Positions 22,270-34,149 of a stretch of DNA of 64,000 nt are shown here, piece by piece. Source of the stretch: Thuidium tamariscinum (taxonomy: Eukaryota > Streptophyta > Bryopsida > Hypnales > Thuidiaceae). How positions within the stretch are numbered: position 1 is the stretch's first letter; each line of letters begins with the position of its first letter. The position numbers and the translations under genes are program-made. The notes under the pieces were generated by a model. The model did not search any database. It worked only from the letters and a program-made list of their open reading frames with translations, and had not been told where the DNA came from. The stretch is taken from NCBI GenBank assembly GCA_947034885.2, contig OX344752.2, positions 4,216,001-4,280,000 on the forward strand, in the 5' to 3' direction.

Positions 22270-22597
22270 ATATTCATATCAGCTCAACGGCAAAAAAGGG
22301 GATCAAACACAATCTATGGCTCCAACTATTCAAGGGGGGGTCATAGGGGTCTTTATCATTTCATGGAATAGCAATGAGCAATAGCAATCATAGTTTATTG
22401 CAATTTATTGTTTAGAACTTTTTTGAGTAATTTGAAATCTCAAGGCAATGAAAGGATTGAAATTTTCATGTATTGATGTTATGCTTGGTAATTACAAATC
22501 TAGGCACTTCATGAAGAGCAACTACATGTCAATACCTTTTTTGTCATTGTCATTGTTACACCGTTGTAGGTCTTCACTATGTGTCAACAAGGAAGAT

Positions 22598-22836
22598 CAT
22601 TAGATGTTTTTTGGGAGATTAGAAGACTGTTTCAGGCCTGTTCCCTAGGCTGCGAACAGTCAGAATAAAATATAATAAAAAAAAATTTAATTATTATTTT
22701 TTAAATTATTTTTTAAATATTATTATCTGACGTGGCAGTCTCTCGACCACGTCAGATAGCAGATGTGGCAGTTCCCGACAGTGTTCCCACAGTTGGGAAC
22801 TCGCAGTCTTGTAAATTGCTGAAAAAACATCTAATG
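22598..22836. mobile_element. unclassified MITE, 239 bp
   Basis: Ends are inverted: CATTAGATGTTTTTTGGGAG on the left and CATTAGATGTTTTTTCAGCA on the right read inward, continuing with AAGACTG and then GTTCCC on both sides. Inside is a second inverted pair, CTGACGTGGCAG with GACCACGTCAG. No clear target duplication. A lone end of the same type lies at 13608. Confidence 0.7.
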
Positions 22837-25136
22837 TATTAGTATCGAATTGTTTTTCACAACCTTGCCTACTTAGATAACTATACCTTTTACCAATTGA
22901 ATCTCTAGGACCAACATAATGTACTCTAAATATGCCTTTTGAAAAAGACAATAAACTCCAATTATAGACATCTTAAATCCATTTTTGTAGGAAGAAAACA
23001 AATGTGCTCTTTGAAAGCATTCTTGCCTACTATTGCATGCCTTAAGTACATTATATTGGCAATTAACCTCAAATATTCTCTTGCCATGTTTTGCCATCTA
23101 CACTCTAAAATAGTCATTTCTAATTGCATAGACCTAGATTTGGAATGAATCATTTTACACATATTCAATTGTATAATTTTGAATTGTAGTATATTGTTGT
23201 TGAACGATAATGGCTTCAAGATCTTGACCACGCATATTGGAAGATTATAGTGTTTGAAAATAGGAAAACAATCTTTATAGAGTCTACCCAACAAGATGCA
23301 TTAGCTTGCCACCTTTTTTTTTTAAACATATGGATTTAGTTGGCAAACATTATGCACTCAAGGATTGGAAATTTTCTCCACAAAAGCATAACATATAGTA
23401 GCTTCATACAAGGCTACCTTTTTGTTGTGTCCAACCCAACATTGACAAAGTCCATCCAAAATATTTGGATGAATAGCGGAGGAAGAAAGTTAGCAAAGTT
23501 AATCCTTAAAATATGTAAAATTGTGGCAAAGTCAGTCATTAACTATATTTGATTGGCCAATGACTAAATCATTCACTATATTGTATTTGGAGTCAAAGTC
23601 ATACTAGAGACATATCCTTTCACTATATTCCTACAATTCTTAATTGTACAACTCCTTCCTATTATATTTTCTAACACATTTTGACAAGTGTCATATAAGC
23701 TACTAATGGATGTGGAATATTCTACATTATTTTGTCCAAGTGAGGATAGCTATATTTTTTGTTGCTAAATGTTATGATGTTTGAAATGTAGTTGGCAATT
23801 TTGTAATTTTTCCCTTGCAATGGAAATTTGTTTCATTTGTTTCAAAAGAAGAAGAAAAAGATTTTAAACTTGTCAACTCAAGTACTCCTTAGGTAATCAT
23901 AGGCCAAATTTGGGAGGCATCAAATGAATACAGGTCATGTAAAAAAATGCAAGGTTAAGCTCTTCAAAAAATCAAGCTATACACTAGGCAATTTTATTTA
24001 TATATTCCTGTTTATGATAAATTTCCCTTTGATTCAAAATTCCAATAGTGAACACATAGATATATGTTTATTCATCACATTTGCAAGAAATAAAATAAAT
24101 TTCTATACATTATGCAAAATCAAGGCCAAAAGTGTTCTTTTAGTTGTGTGTCACCTTATTAGCTTGGTGTAGAGGCTAGTTTTTAGACAAACGATGGCAA
24201 AGAGGTCAAAATCTTGTAGGTTGGGAAATTTTTACTCTAAATAAAAACATTGCCAAAATCCATAGTGCCAATGGGCTCTTAGAGTGTTGTTGTAGACACC
24301 TCGAAACTAGGTTTTTTGCTACCTTCATCGGTTGGCTATTTTTTTTCTCTTCCTTTGTATAGCCTCTACAGTTAATGTTCAAATTACCTTGGTCAAGCAA
24401 GGAAGTTCTTATATGGGATGCCTTAAACATGTCAAGCACCATAACTTTCTCTCTTGGGTAGCAAATCATTTTTTGGAAGATTTGAATTCATGTTTGTTGT
24501 AAAGGCAAAAAAAAAAATACTAATGTTCAAATTTTACTTTGTAAAATCTTACTTGAGGTTTAAGAAACTCTAACAAAGTTTTTTGTCCTTTAGGAGTTAA
24601 TACATCATTACTAAAGGTTACAACTCTCCTAAATTGCATCTTTGCAATTAAAAAAAGACTTTTTATTGGAAAGGGTTAAATTGTCTAGGCTATTTGCACC
24701 TACAAACTAAAGTCTATGATAATCTTTAATGCCTCTATTACGAGATCACGACAATAATTGTACCATCTTTGTACAAAAAAAAATTTGGAAGAATCTCTAT
24801 GAATTTGGAAGGGAGAATTGACCCATAATATAATCTTCATCTTCATAAAGACATTGGAATTTAGTACTAGTAGAGATGAAATTTTTCCTGAATTTGCTTT
24901 GCAGTAGCCATTTATATTCTTTTCAATTTTTCTTTTAGATGAAATGAGTCTTTTTAGTGATTTTTTTTTGTGGAGGATAAATGTTTTTTTGCATTTCACT
25001 TGATTGTTTCGCATAAAATTGCTAAATATATGTCTTATATTTGTTGTTTGAAAGATGAAAATTCCAATTTTAAACGTGAGCGACAATGAAAAGAATCTAA
25101 TTAACCCTTGAAGGTAGATTTGAAGTATAAATTGAG
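22837..25136. other. AT-rich spacer, no gene seen
   Basis: Short open frames on both strands overlap each other and lack homology. A TTAA-type right end, GTCCTTTAGGAGTTAA, is visible near 24587-24602 without a matching left end. Confidence 0.4.
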
Positions 25137-25707
25137 AAAAATTTCCACCTTTTAGGGTAGAGAGAAAAATGAAAAAAAGAAGTTTTATTTCAAAATTCAA
25201 CTGTACAAATTTGTACTAAACAACTATTAGTAGTAATGTATAGAAAGATTTCATAAATCTTGCCCATATAGATTGAAAGATTATAACATTTGAAATTAGA
25301 ACACAATTTTTTTTTAAATTGCCCAATAGAGCCTATAAACTCCCCCACCTACCCACCCCACCCTTCTTTCACATGCTAAGAATTTTACTCTATACATGGG
25401 GTTTTTTTACACTTGCATCTTGTATCATGTAACTTAGATATCTACCGAATTTCATAAGCAAGGATTTACAAAGGAAGAGTTTTTCACATACTACCCAAAA
25501 TTACTCAAGCTATGTAAAAAGTTTAGGATAGCATAATTTTTTATTTGGAAATCCAATCAAAACAAAAATTACATTTCTACTAGTAGAGGGAGAAAATGTT
25601 CACACCTTGAATCAAAATTTCATAAACATTTGACCAAACTTCATTTTGGATGAATCTATCCAAAATTGTTATTGTGTACATTGAACGTACACTCAAGGTC
25701 CTTTAGA
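25137..25707 (+). repeat. dispersed repeat S, copy 1
   Basis: CAAAATTCAACTGTACAAAT, ACAAATTTGTACT, ATTGAAAGATTATAACATTT and the CACACCTTGAATCAAAATTT block occur in the same order at 54711-55197. Both copies end near GGTCCTTTAGAGGTTA or a worn form of it, so S may be another TTAA-type family. Confidence 0.55.
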
Positions 25708-25739
25708 GGTTAGGTTATTCTAATGGCACTATTTGCCCC

Positions 25740-26272
25740 AGAAGACATTAAATCCTACCATCAAAGGTGGGCCCAATAAGGTGGATGTATCTTGGGGGGA
25801 GATATAGGATTTTTTAATTTTTTGCAAATTTGGAATTCTTATTTGTAATCAAAGACCCCAGTTGTGCTATGAGGTCTAAAACATACCCTAAACATGGCAC
25901 AAAGTAGGGGTCTTTTTCACTTTTATCTTCAAGAACCCAACATTTATAAGGTAGGTACACCCAAAATGGCACCTGACCTTAAAGCGCTATGTACAAAGTG
26001 CATAGATTTTCAAAATCAGTCATGTACCCAGATTGTAGATGGCGCTTTCAGAAACACACTTTGACTGTTTATAACTTTTGCATACGGTATCCAAATCCAC
26101 TGTTCTTTGGTGCGTTGGAACATGCTTTCACTCACCAACAGGACTGTAAAAAAATTTGAACAACATAATAACAGGAACTAGGCACAGTAGAAAAACTGGT
26201 GCTTTTGGGTGTACCTACCTTATACCCTGCCTGTTCGGCCGCACCTTCAATGGTAGGATTTAATGTCCTGCG
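25740..26272. mobile_element. Mutator-like MITE (family D), copy 2, split by a MITE
   Basis: Flanked by TTTGCCCC at 25732-25739 and 26273-26280. Ends GAAGACATTAAATCCTACCA on the left and GCAGGACATTAAATCCTACC on the right read inward. The left interior shares CAAAGGTGGGCCCAATAAGG and the TTTTTTGCAAATT block with copy 1. A 272-bp AGGTAGGTACAC MITE splits it at 25949-26220. Without that insertion it is about 260 bp. Confidence 0.8.
25949..26220 (+). mobile_element. 272-bp TA-flanked MITE (AGGTAGGTACAC family), copy 3, nested
   Basis: AGGTAGGTACACCCAAAATG on the left and AGGTAGGTACACCCAAAAGC on the right read inward, with TA (or TATA) on both sides. It lies inside a Mutator-like MITE, so it inserted later. 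Confidence 0.85.
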
Positions 26273-26387
26273 TTTGCCCCCCCCTGCCTGCCACTGCTGG
26301 CTGAGCAAAGAATTTTGGATTGAAGATGGCCACCTACACAGAAGGGATTCATCAATAACTTGTGTCACTTGTTGATGAGAGAGTGGA

Positions 26388-26502
26388 TCACATTTTTCAT
26401 CATCTGCATGCAAGTTGCTATAAGGGAGAAACATCCATTCCCGTCCATGTACCTTGCAGTGGAATGTAGAGTCACTCAAATGTGTTCCTAGAGTGCAGTT
26501 AA
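26388..26502 (+). repeat. repeat F left part, copy 2
   Basis: GGATCACA, TAAGGGAGAAACATCC, TGTACCTTGCA and AGAGTGCAGTTAACCCC align with 18171-18287. It ends at the same TTAA that was used for insertion in copy 1. Confidence 0.65.
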
Positions 26503-27929
26503 CCCCTCACCGCCCAAGGTCCGACAGAGTGTCGCAGCAGCTTTCGGGGACCTAGTCAGAAATGGGCCAATTTTGGCGGATTATTGCAGAATCTTCCAAA
26601 ACTGACCGCATGGATGGAAAGCAACTTTCTAGGCGCTTTAGGAATCATAAATTGCATTCCTTTTGAACGGTGTGATGTTCAAGGATTTGAATCTGATCAA
26701 GGAAGACGAGGGAGTTCTGTCCGCTTTTCTCCGCCCTTTTGAGTACTTCACGATTTCTGCCTAACAGAGCACTGAACGGAATCATAAAAAATTTGGCAAG
26801 CATTTGTGCACTGGTATGACGAATGCCTCTACAAAATTTCAGGACCAATGGAAACTAAATGAAATCAAGATATGAAGAAGAAAGTAGGGAGGGCATGGGT
26901 TTTTGCTGATGCACTACCGGAACACACCGAATGCCACAGGATGGGTGACCGGATCTCTAGGTAAGCAAACCAGGGGGACCGACTCTGCGACTAACAGGCC
27001 CACATTCACAACATCTGGACTGTAAATTGGCTTTGTCCAATTGCACAATGTACATTACCAGAAACACTGAGGTAAGCACAAGAGTTCAAAAACACACTAC
27101 AGATGGCCGAAGCTGAAGATTCTCAAAATTGCATCCAACTAGTCCAGTCTGTGGTACAAGAACTTCTACAACAGCACAAAACTGAGGAAGCGGCACCTCA
27201 AACTAAACTCCGTCTGTAAGTACAAAATTTGCCTAATCGATAAGGCCTTCAAATCCCGTTCAGAATCGCTGTCACAATTTACAATTGCCTAGTCCACAAT
27301 TCAAGTCGAAGATGGCCCGGTGTCAGAGGCTGCTGCAGCGACAGTGAAATTCTACCTATGCCGCTTTCCCTTGCCGGCGCGTCCTCCGCTCTTGGAAGCC
27401 GATCTTGGGGAGTTGAGTTTCAGCTTCAAATTCAACAACCACGCTATACTCATCACAAGCAAGCAAGGGGTCAAATTATTGTGACAATCTAAGGGCCTAC
27501 CACTTCTGGCTATGAAGCTTTCCGAAGCAAGGTTTCCTCACGATCCCACTCCCTTTTCTAAAACTACCCTAGCAAGGACGACCACAATAGGACTCCATTA
27601 CCACTGCAACAAGGACTTGCACCTGAACGCAGTACTCCTGTGACGGAGTCGGAGCATCCAACGCTCAACTAACCATGACCTAGGAATGCCGGTCAGTTTT
27701 TGGACCGCAAGGACAAACCGCCATGTCCGTTTTTAGACCTCTTACGAATTGCAGCCCTAAAACAAACAAATTGTACTTCATCTGTTGCTGTGAGCGATGC
27801 TACAGTGTACCTAATCCCCGCACCCTCCATGTCCAGTAATCGCAACTGTGGAATTTTTCTGTCAGCGGTGCTTGGAAGCCAGTGAACAATTCCGTGTGGA
27901 CACATTTGGGCCCCTCGGGCGGTGAGGGG
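26503..27929. mobile_element. 1.43-kb TTAA-type (piggyBac-like) element, GC-richer family
   Basis: A perfect 13-bp inverted repeat, CCCCTCACCGCCC, forms both ends, flanked by TTAA at 26499-26502 and 27930-27933. Thirteen-bp CCC termini next to TTAA are the classic piggyBac layout. The interior is GC-richer than other families here and contains short open frames, but no DDD transposase or zinc-finger tail was recognised. It is therefore taken as non-autonomous. Confidence 0.75.
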
Positions 27930-28028
27930 TTAATGTATTGCCACATGTGTGATTGTAATTTGCTGACACAATTGAAGGGCACACAGGAAAATCTGGTTGG
28001 CTGACTACTGATTTTTGCAGGGTTCAGT
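27930..28028 (+). repeat. repeat F right part, copy 2
   Basis: Resumes repeat F after the TTAA element: TAATTTGCTGACACA, AAAATCTGGTTGGCT and ACTGATTTTTGCAGGGTTCA align with 20158-20252. Confidence 0.65.
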
Positions 28029-28398
28029 TCTACAAAAATTGTATTAATTTGTCTAACATATAACACAATACTATAGAAGTTTGAAGAAAACATTGGTTGT
28101 GATTTGAAAGAAAATTAATTCAAAGTTTGTCATTATGAAACTCAATTTTTTGTGTGTTATACTTTGGAATTATGAGATATTTTGTCAATTTTTTCTCATA
28201 AGAAAAAATAAAATTGTACCTTGACATGTTTGTAACTTGGTTCACATCATTTCACATTTTTGCATACAAAAAATGATGGAAGTTGACATCAATAGAATTT
28301 AAAATATTCACAATTTGGCAAACATGTATATGATCTTTGAATATTTGATATTCACATGATATTTGAATATATTTTGGAATTGTGAGCATTGAATTGCA
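28029..28398. other. AT-rich spacer, no gene seen
   Basis: Nothing recognised. Confidence 0.35.
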
Positions 28399-29090
28399 TT
28401 AACCCCTAAATGCCCAAGCCTTTTCAAGTGTGTTTTGACTATGAATAAAGTGCATGGACTTGTAGTTATCCCTAGTGAAGCAAATTGATTTTTTTTCAAA
28501 ATCTAACCACATGGATGTTTAAAGAGCTTGTTTATTAGTAAGTACACAAATTTTGAGTACAAAATTGCATTGGAGTTGTGAGATTATAATGAGAGAAGAG
28601 TACATTTTCTATATTTAGTATGCTGCCTTTTCCCACAATGTTTCTCAAATTTGCATATAAATTTTTTGGGGGATTTGAGGTGACATGAACAACTACAAAA
28701 AGTGTTAGCACACTAAAATGCACTTCTAAAAAACTTAATTTCACATGAAAAGCTATTAAATTCATTACACAATCCACCTTGCAATTGTTGAAATGCAATT
28801 ATTTTTATAAGTAGAAATTGCAAAAAACTCCAAGTCAATAGTTGTATGTTTAAATTTTCAATGGTGAATATCATGAAAACACTTTCCTCTTTCCATTGGG
28901 ACCATTTTCAAAGCAAATGGATATGTACAATTTTTTAGATCTCAAATTAAGTGAAATTGCATAAAGCTAGGAAATGAAGTAAAATTGGCAAGCTTTACAC
29001 TTCACTTTTAGTACATGTAGGCCTTTGAAGACCTCTCAATAATCAAATATGTACTTTTTTCAGTGAAAAATGAAAGTTTTCAATAGTTAA

Positions 29091-29204
29091 CCCTTAAAAC
29101 TGCCCGAATTTTTTTTAAAAACGGGCACAGGAATTTAACTGCCCATTCAGAAATGAGCCTGAAATTTCAGATCGACCATATATGGTCGATGGGGCAGTTA
29201 GGGG
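29091..29204. mobile_element. 114-bp TTAA-flanked mini-element with perfect palindrome
   Basis: Bounded by TTAA at 29087-29090 and 29205-29208. Ends CCCTTAAAACTGCCC on the left and CCCCTAACTGCCCC on the right read inward, with several GGGCA/TGCCC inverted blocks inside. A perfect 20-bp palindrome, ATCGACCATATATGGTCGAT, lies at 29171-29190. Confidence 0.7.
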
Positions 29205-29268
29205 TTAACAAGAAGCCACCCATTAGTTTTTCTTGTTAATGCAATTCTAGTGGGTGGCTTCTTGTTAA
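29205..29268. mobile_element. 56-bp TTAA-flanked foldback element
   Basis: TTAACAAGAAGCCACCCATT pairs with the right arm GGGTGGCTTCTTGTTAA over about 22 bp around a 20-bp loop. TTAA is present at each edge (29205-29208, 29265-29268), the first shared with the neighbouring 114-bp element. The family B copy at 42.98 kb has only a single TTAA at the matching place. Confidence 0.6.
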
Positions 29269-29810
29269 GTAGATGTAGGTTTAAGATTGAAAGAAAAACT
29301 AAATGGTTAATAACTCTAAGATGGGATTGAAATTCCAATAATCTCAATGGTGAGATTGTTCTAGAAAGTAAACATAACCTTGTCCAACAATGTTTTTGAA
29401 AAATTACGAAAATTGCATTCAGAAATGAATCCTATAAGTTATTTTTTCAAGAAATTGTTTAGATTGCCTGAAAAACATGATTGTCCATAACTTTCTCATT
29501 ATAAGTCCAAATAGAATGAATCAAAGCTTCACATGTAGGCAAAAAAATATTATTTCAGAAAAAAAAAATTTAATTAAATTTTGACTTTTTGCCCAAAAAA
29601 ATTTCTGCCCGCCGAATGAAAATTTGGGCTTTTGTGGTAAAACTTTTGCTCCCTGTCACCAATTGAAATAAAAATTACATTCCCACGAAGATAATAAGTT
29701 TTTCTATCTTGTGAGAAAGTTTCAAAAGGTTTCACCAAAAATTGAAGTCATAGGAACCTACCCGAAATCCATTTTGTCCTCCAAGGGGACAATGGTCCTT
29801 TAGGGGTTAA

Positions 29811-30500
29811 GTGACCTTACTAGTCCCAACATAAAAGAGGAGAAAAATGTACATTTCAAGCTTCAATTGCAAATCTAGTACAATCTTGTTTGAAAATAGT
29901 TATATTCTATAGGTTGGGTATAGGAGTTTGATTGGGAATAGGTGGTCCTACTTTACAATGCTTCAAGTCTTCTAGAATTAATATATTTCAAGAACTTTAG
30001 CAAACATTTACCCCCTTAGCATTGTTGTAAATACTGAATGTCCAATAGATGACTTCACTTAGTAGTTGGTACTATAGAATGGGAAAAAAATGTTTTTTCA
30101 TTCAATCTATTATCTTAGAGGCTACTTGAGTTTATTTTCAATGAATAGCAATACAAAGTCTATCATTGTAGTCTTATTGACTTTTCTAAAGAAGAAGATG
30201 CTCAATCCCTATATCAACCTTGTAGTGTTTTTCGGCCATCTCTTCCTATTTTCTCTTGATGTGAATTTAATGCATAAAAATGATGTTTTGAGTCTAACAT
30301 ACAAAATGAAGGCTAACTTATCAAGTGGGATCTCTACTCCAATTGAAGATTTTGAAGATTTTATAACTTTCAATATTTTATAGCACTATGAACTTTTGAC
30401 TTAAAAACTATAGTTTTTTGGTTTTTTAATTTTACAGTGACTTAATAACTTTAGTTTATTCCATGATATTGTACACTATAATACATCTATAGTAAAAAAT
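29811..30500. other. AT-rich spacer, no gene seen
   Basis: A 97-codon frame (30090-30383) is Leu/Phe-rich but has no homology or GC signal to support it. Confidence 0.35.
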
Positions 30501-30730
30501 TCAGATTTTTTGAGTATATTTTGTATTTGATATGAATTTTCTTCATTTTTTTCTGAAAGAATTTGTAGTAATTTCAAAATTTTCTCACAATTCTCTTATC
30601 TTGTAGTAGGCATATAACTTCATCTTTTAAAAAAATTTAAAAAATCTCTTTCATATCTTGAAAAATGGCAGCAAACACGGAGTGATGACGGTTAAGGCTT
30701 GAAACCAGTGGTCATGGGCCAGTTCCGTTG
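30500..30730 (+). repeat. dispersed AT-rich repeat Q, copy 2 (partial)
   Basis: The part with TTTCATATCTTGAAAAATGG, CAGCAAACA and GGCTTGAAACCAGTGGTCAT matches 16600-16700. Confidence 0.45.
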
Positions 30731-31079
30731 CAGGGGTAAAGAAAAAGAATCTTTCTCATGATTTTAGATTCATGGTTCCGTACTCTTTTGCAAGTACTCC
30801 GTATATTTTATATAAAGTATATTATGTTATCAAGTACTATACTGTACGTAGAGTCCAGCGTAGAATTTAATTACTCATGGCTCAAATACCTCACTATATT
30901 ATTTTCATTTGTTTAAAAAAAAACATAAAAAAACTTAGCTTTTCAGTTATTTTCAAACACCCAGCTGAGAAGGTTTCATTAGATTTTAAAATTTAACCCC
31001 AAGAAGACAAGATCTATCACCAAGGTAATCAACCCAAAATTGACCTGATTTTTGGATCATATAAGGTATCATGATGCTT

Positions 31080-31400
31080 TGGAAGTGACTACTAACTCAA
31101 AAGTACATTGTTCTTTTTTCAATGTACCAAAAATGTACATTTCAGGAAGGGGGCACTCTTAGTGACCATTGTGTTTCAACTTAAAAAAATTTGTAACTAA
31201 TTCTATGAAGGTCCAAAAAATATAAAACGACTTTGGTTAGATGCCAATCCCATTGTTCTTTGTATTAAAATTTGTTGAAAATTGTTTCAAGGAATTTATC
31301 TTCTCCAAAAATGCAATCAGCTCTTAGTGGGGGGTGCTTGAAGAGCAAACTACTTTACAGGTGCATTTTCTTTATTTCTACAATAATCTTGAAGTCATCC
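31080..31400 (+). repeat. dispersed repeat N, copy 2 (uninterrupted)
   Basis: Matches the pieces of repeat N at 2600-2629, 2968-2996 and 6117-6330 without a break, showing the state before the LINE and Harbinger insertions. Confidence 0.6.
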
Positions 31401-32175
31401 ATCAGCTACTTTTTTACTTTTGTGTCTTTACTTGATTAGCCTTGGAATTTTTAAGGAGCAGAATCTTGACTTTTGGATGATAGCGGAAGCGTGTTAGAAG
31501 AAGCAAATTTATTATTTTCATCCAATTTTTGTGGTCTAGTCCACTTGTTCTTTCCACTTGTCATGTACTAAAAAAATCATCTTACATGATTTGTATTTTT
31601 TTAATACATTTGGATGTGTGGGCCTAATATGGCCTTGTAGCACATTCAACAACTTCTAGCCCCTAGTACTATATCTGAATTTCACTTGTAAAAAAACATT
31701 TTAGTTAACTTGCTTTCAATTAAAGAAATGAAGATAACAAATTTGAGTATTTAATACAATTTTAAATTTTCATAAATTCCAAAAAATGTATATTTTATTA
31801 TAGTTTAAACATTAGACCAATCATGATGATTTATTATATTTCAATTTATAGAATTACACACTAAATTGAATCTTATGAAAATATCTTTTACTATAACATG
31901 CACTTACAATGAAAATTTCAAAATCTTCCAACTAATTTTGTTATTGAAGACATGTGATTTGATACCTAGAAAATAAAATAGAATAATCCTCACTTATAAA
32001 ACCTAATTGGAAAATAGGAGAATTAAAGCAAAAAATATCGAAACAAATTACATGGTCATGGGTTGCATCTTTTCAAGGCTATAAAATTTGTTGCCCCTAT
32101 TGATGATAGAATTACAAGAGTGTATAACTATTCATCTTATTTTGACCTCAAAAATCAAGTTTATCATTGACACAA
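31401..32175. other. AT-rich spacer, no gene seen
   Basis: Nothing recognised. Confidence 0.35.
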
Positions 32176-32420
32176 TATACCTCTAAAGGACCATTTATCC
32201 TTTGGAGGACAAATGGAATTTCATGCACATACCTACAGTCTCAATTTTTGTCTTGGTTTTTGGAAAAAAAATTTGAAAAAAAAAATTGATTAGTTTTGTA
32301 GGAATATAATTTTTTCTCAATTGCTAATGAAGAATAAAAGTTATGCACAAATAAGTTCAAAAGATAAAAGAAGGGGCAACTCAATTTATTTTTGTAGGGT
32401 CTAATTAGCCTATAAAGGAC
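32176..32420 (+). mobile_element. decayed TTAA-type family B end
   Basis: CTCTAAAGGACCATTTATCC and TTGGAGGACAAATGGAATTTC-like sequence match the start of the element at 42441, then diverge. The TTAA is lost (TATA-like). An old 5' portion only. Confidence 0.5.
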
Positions 32421-32872
32421 CAAATGTTCAAATTCCAAACAATGAATGAATGAGAACATGGCTTTTACACAACAATCTTTGTTTTTTCCAAACATCAAAA
32501 TATTTATAGATGATTCCTTTAGTTATCTTACATTTATGTTGAATGTATAGATCTCTACTACTTTCCTTTTGCAAATTTTAAGCTTTGATTTGAAAGTAAA
32601 TATCATAAGTAAAATATAAAATCTAGAAAAATCAATATAATTAGAATCTACCTTTTTGAATTTAGAAATTGAAAATTTGTGAATGTTACAAATATTTATT
32701 CTAAAGTCATTTTTTTTTAAAGTTCATTTTTAGTTAAAATATTACTAAAGTATATTGGGTGGTGTAAAAATTAATGTGATTTTATAAATATGATACTTAT
32801 TTTTCATCTAAGTTTCATCTTATAGTCCTATTCCACAACTTTGAAAATCTAGACTATTCCTTCCATGGTTGT
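32421..32872. other. AT-rich spacer, no gene seen
   Basis: Nothing recognised. Confidence 0.35.
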
Positions 32873-33125
32873 TAGTATGCGAGCTGAGAAAGTGTGAGCC
32901 TATGAACCTAGAATTCTATACACCTATAGTACAAGTGTTTATATTCTAAATACCTTAATGATTATAGTGTATCTATATTCTAAACACCTTAATGATTATA
33001 GTGTATTTGTATTTAAACACCTATATTATAGGTGTTTATATTATAAACACCTTCAATGAGTGTAGAATACCTACTTACACTTAGGCTCAAGGCTCATAGA
33101 CTCACACTTCTATGCTCACATACTA
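32873..33125. mobile_element. MITE family I, copy 2
   Basis: Ends TAGTATGCGAGCTGAGAAAG on the left and TAGTATGTGAGCATAGAAGT on the right read inward, followed by GTGAGCCTATGAACC / GTGAGTCTATGAGCC. The interior has a short tandem repeat (ACCTTAATGATTATAGTGTA twice). 253 bp against 206 bp for copy 1, the difference lying in that repeat. Confidence 0.75.
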
Positions 33126-33339
33126 GCATTGTTGATTACAACACTAAAGCAACCCTACATTGTGTAAAAAGACATATTTATTCTCATCCAATGAGAGGTT
33201 GTCATAGATCCTCATATAGGCTCTATTGAAATTACATAACATTGCATAACCACCAATCCTAAATTCTAAATTCTTGAAAAGTTATATCATCATTTCTAAC
33301 ATATTTGAAGAATGATTATGTTGTAAGACACCAAGGCCC

Positions 33340-33825
33340 AAAAGTAGCATATGGATGACAAAGAATCTTTCTATTTGAAACAAAAGTATATATGTTCATC
33401 TTTAAAGTGTTGTGTGAAAAGGGGACGTCTTAGACAATAGTTTAATTTCCAATGAGTACTTTTAATTATTTATATTGAAGCACATGATTCAAAATGTATC
33501 CAAATAGGTGATTTTTCTACACTTACCAATTCATCGTTTTGATGCTAAGAATTAGGGTTGGTCACACCTTCTCTCCATTCTCAATCTTCATAGAATGAAC
33601 ACGTAGCACCTTCTCCTTGAATTCTAAAGGGCCCATTCTTTGAAAATTGAGATTGAAATTTTTTGCTTCTCCTAGTTGCTCTTGTTTTTGACTCCATTAA
33701 TTCTTCATTCTTCTTCGTACTATTGTAGTAGAAGTTTCATTCTTAGAGAAGGTGTCACAACCATGAATAATTTTCAAAACTTGGTAGGGTTCTCATTTTC
33801 GAAGATGCAAAAGGGACCTACACAA
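33340..33825 (+). repeat. family C relic and spacer
   Basis: GGATGACAAAGAATCTTTCT at 33354 onward matches the start of the family C element at 35833. The rest is AT-rich without a gene. Confidence 0.4.
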
Positions 33826-33829
33826 TTAA

Positions 33830-34140
33830 CTCTTGAAGGACAAACTCGTAGCTGTAGAAATTGTGCATTTTGATATTGTGTGACATCATTGACTTTGAAT
33901 AAGCCAAATATACTCATAAGAAGTCAAAGTACATGTATATTTCCATCAATTTTTTGTCAACTCATACATTTTTTTGTCCACTTGGACACATTTAGTCAAT
34001 TTGGACTTGTTAGTTCCGACGTTGTTTTTATGTACTAATATTGAAAAAATCTCCCCTTTCCACTTCTAACACCAAGAATGGATAGTTGCATTCGTATCCT
34101 ACAAGGAAAGATTCTTTGTCATCCATCAGACACTAAATGT
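33830..34140 (-). mobile_element. TTAA-type MITE family C, inverted copy
   Basis: Starts after TTAA (33826-33829) with CTCTTGAAGGACAAACTC, the inverted form of the right end seen at 36054. It runs to CAAGGAAAGATTCTTTGTCA near 34120. The far end is unclear. It is longer than the 222-bp copy at 35833. Confidence 0.5.
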
Positions 34141-34149
34141 CTGCCTCAA

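Larger units (their letters stand above)
28403..29806 (-). mobile_element. TTAA-type (piggyBac-like) family B element with nested small elements
   Basis: The left end CCCCTAAATGCCCAAGCC follows TTAA at 28399-28402. The right end CAATGGTCCTTTAGGGG precedes TTAA at 29807-29810. Sequence 29270-29806 is the reverse complement of the first half of the family B element at 42441-43361 (for example GGTTAATAACTCTAAGATGG and CTTTTGCTCCCTGTCACCAA). Two small TTAA-flanked inserts lie at 29091-29264. Whether 28403 is truly the partner end of 29806 is inferred; the left 680 bp have no good match in the other copy. Confidence 0.5.
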
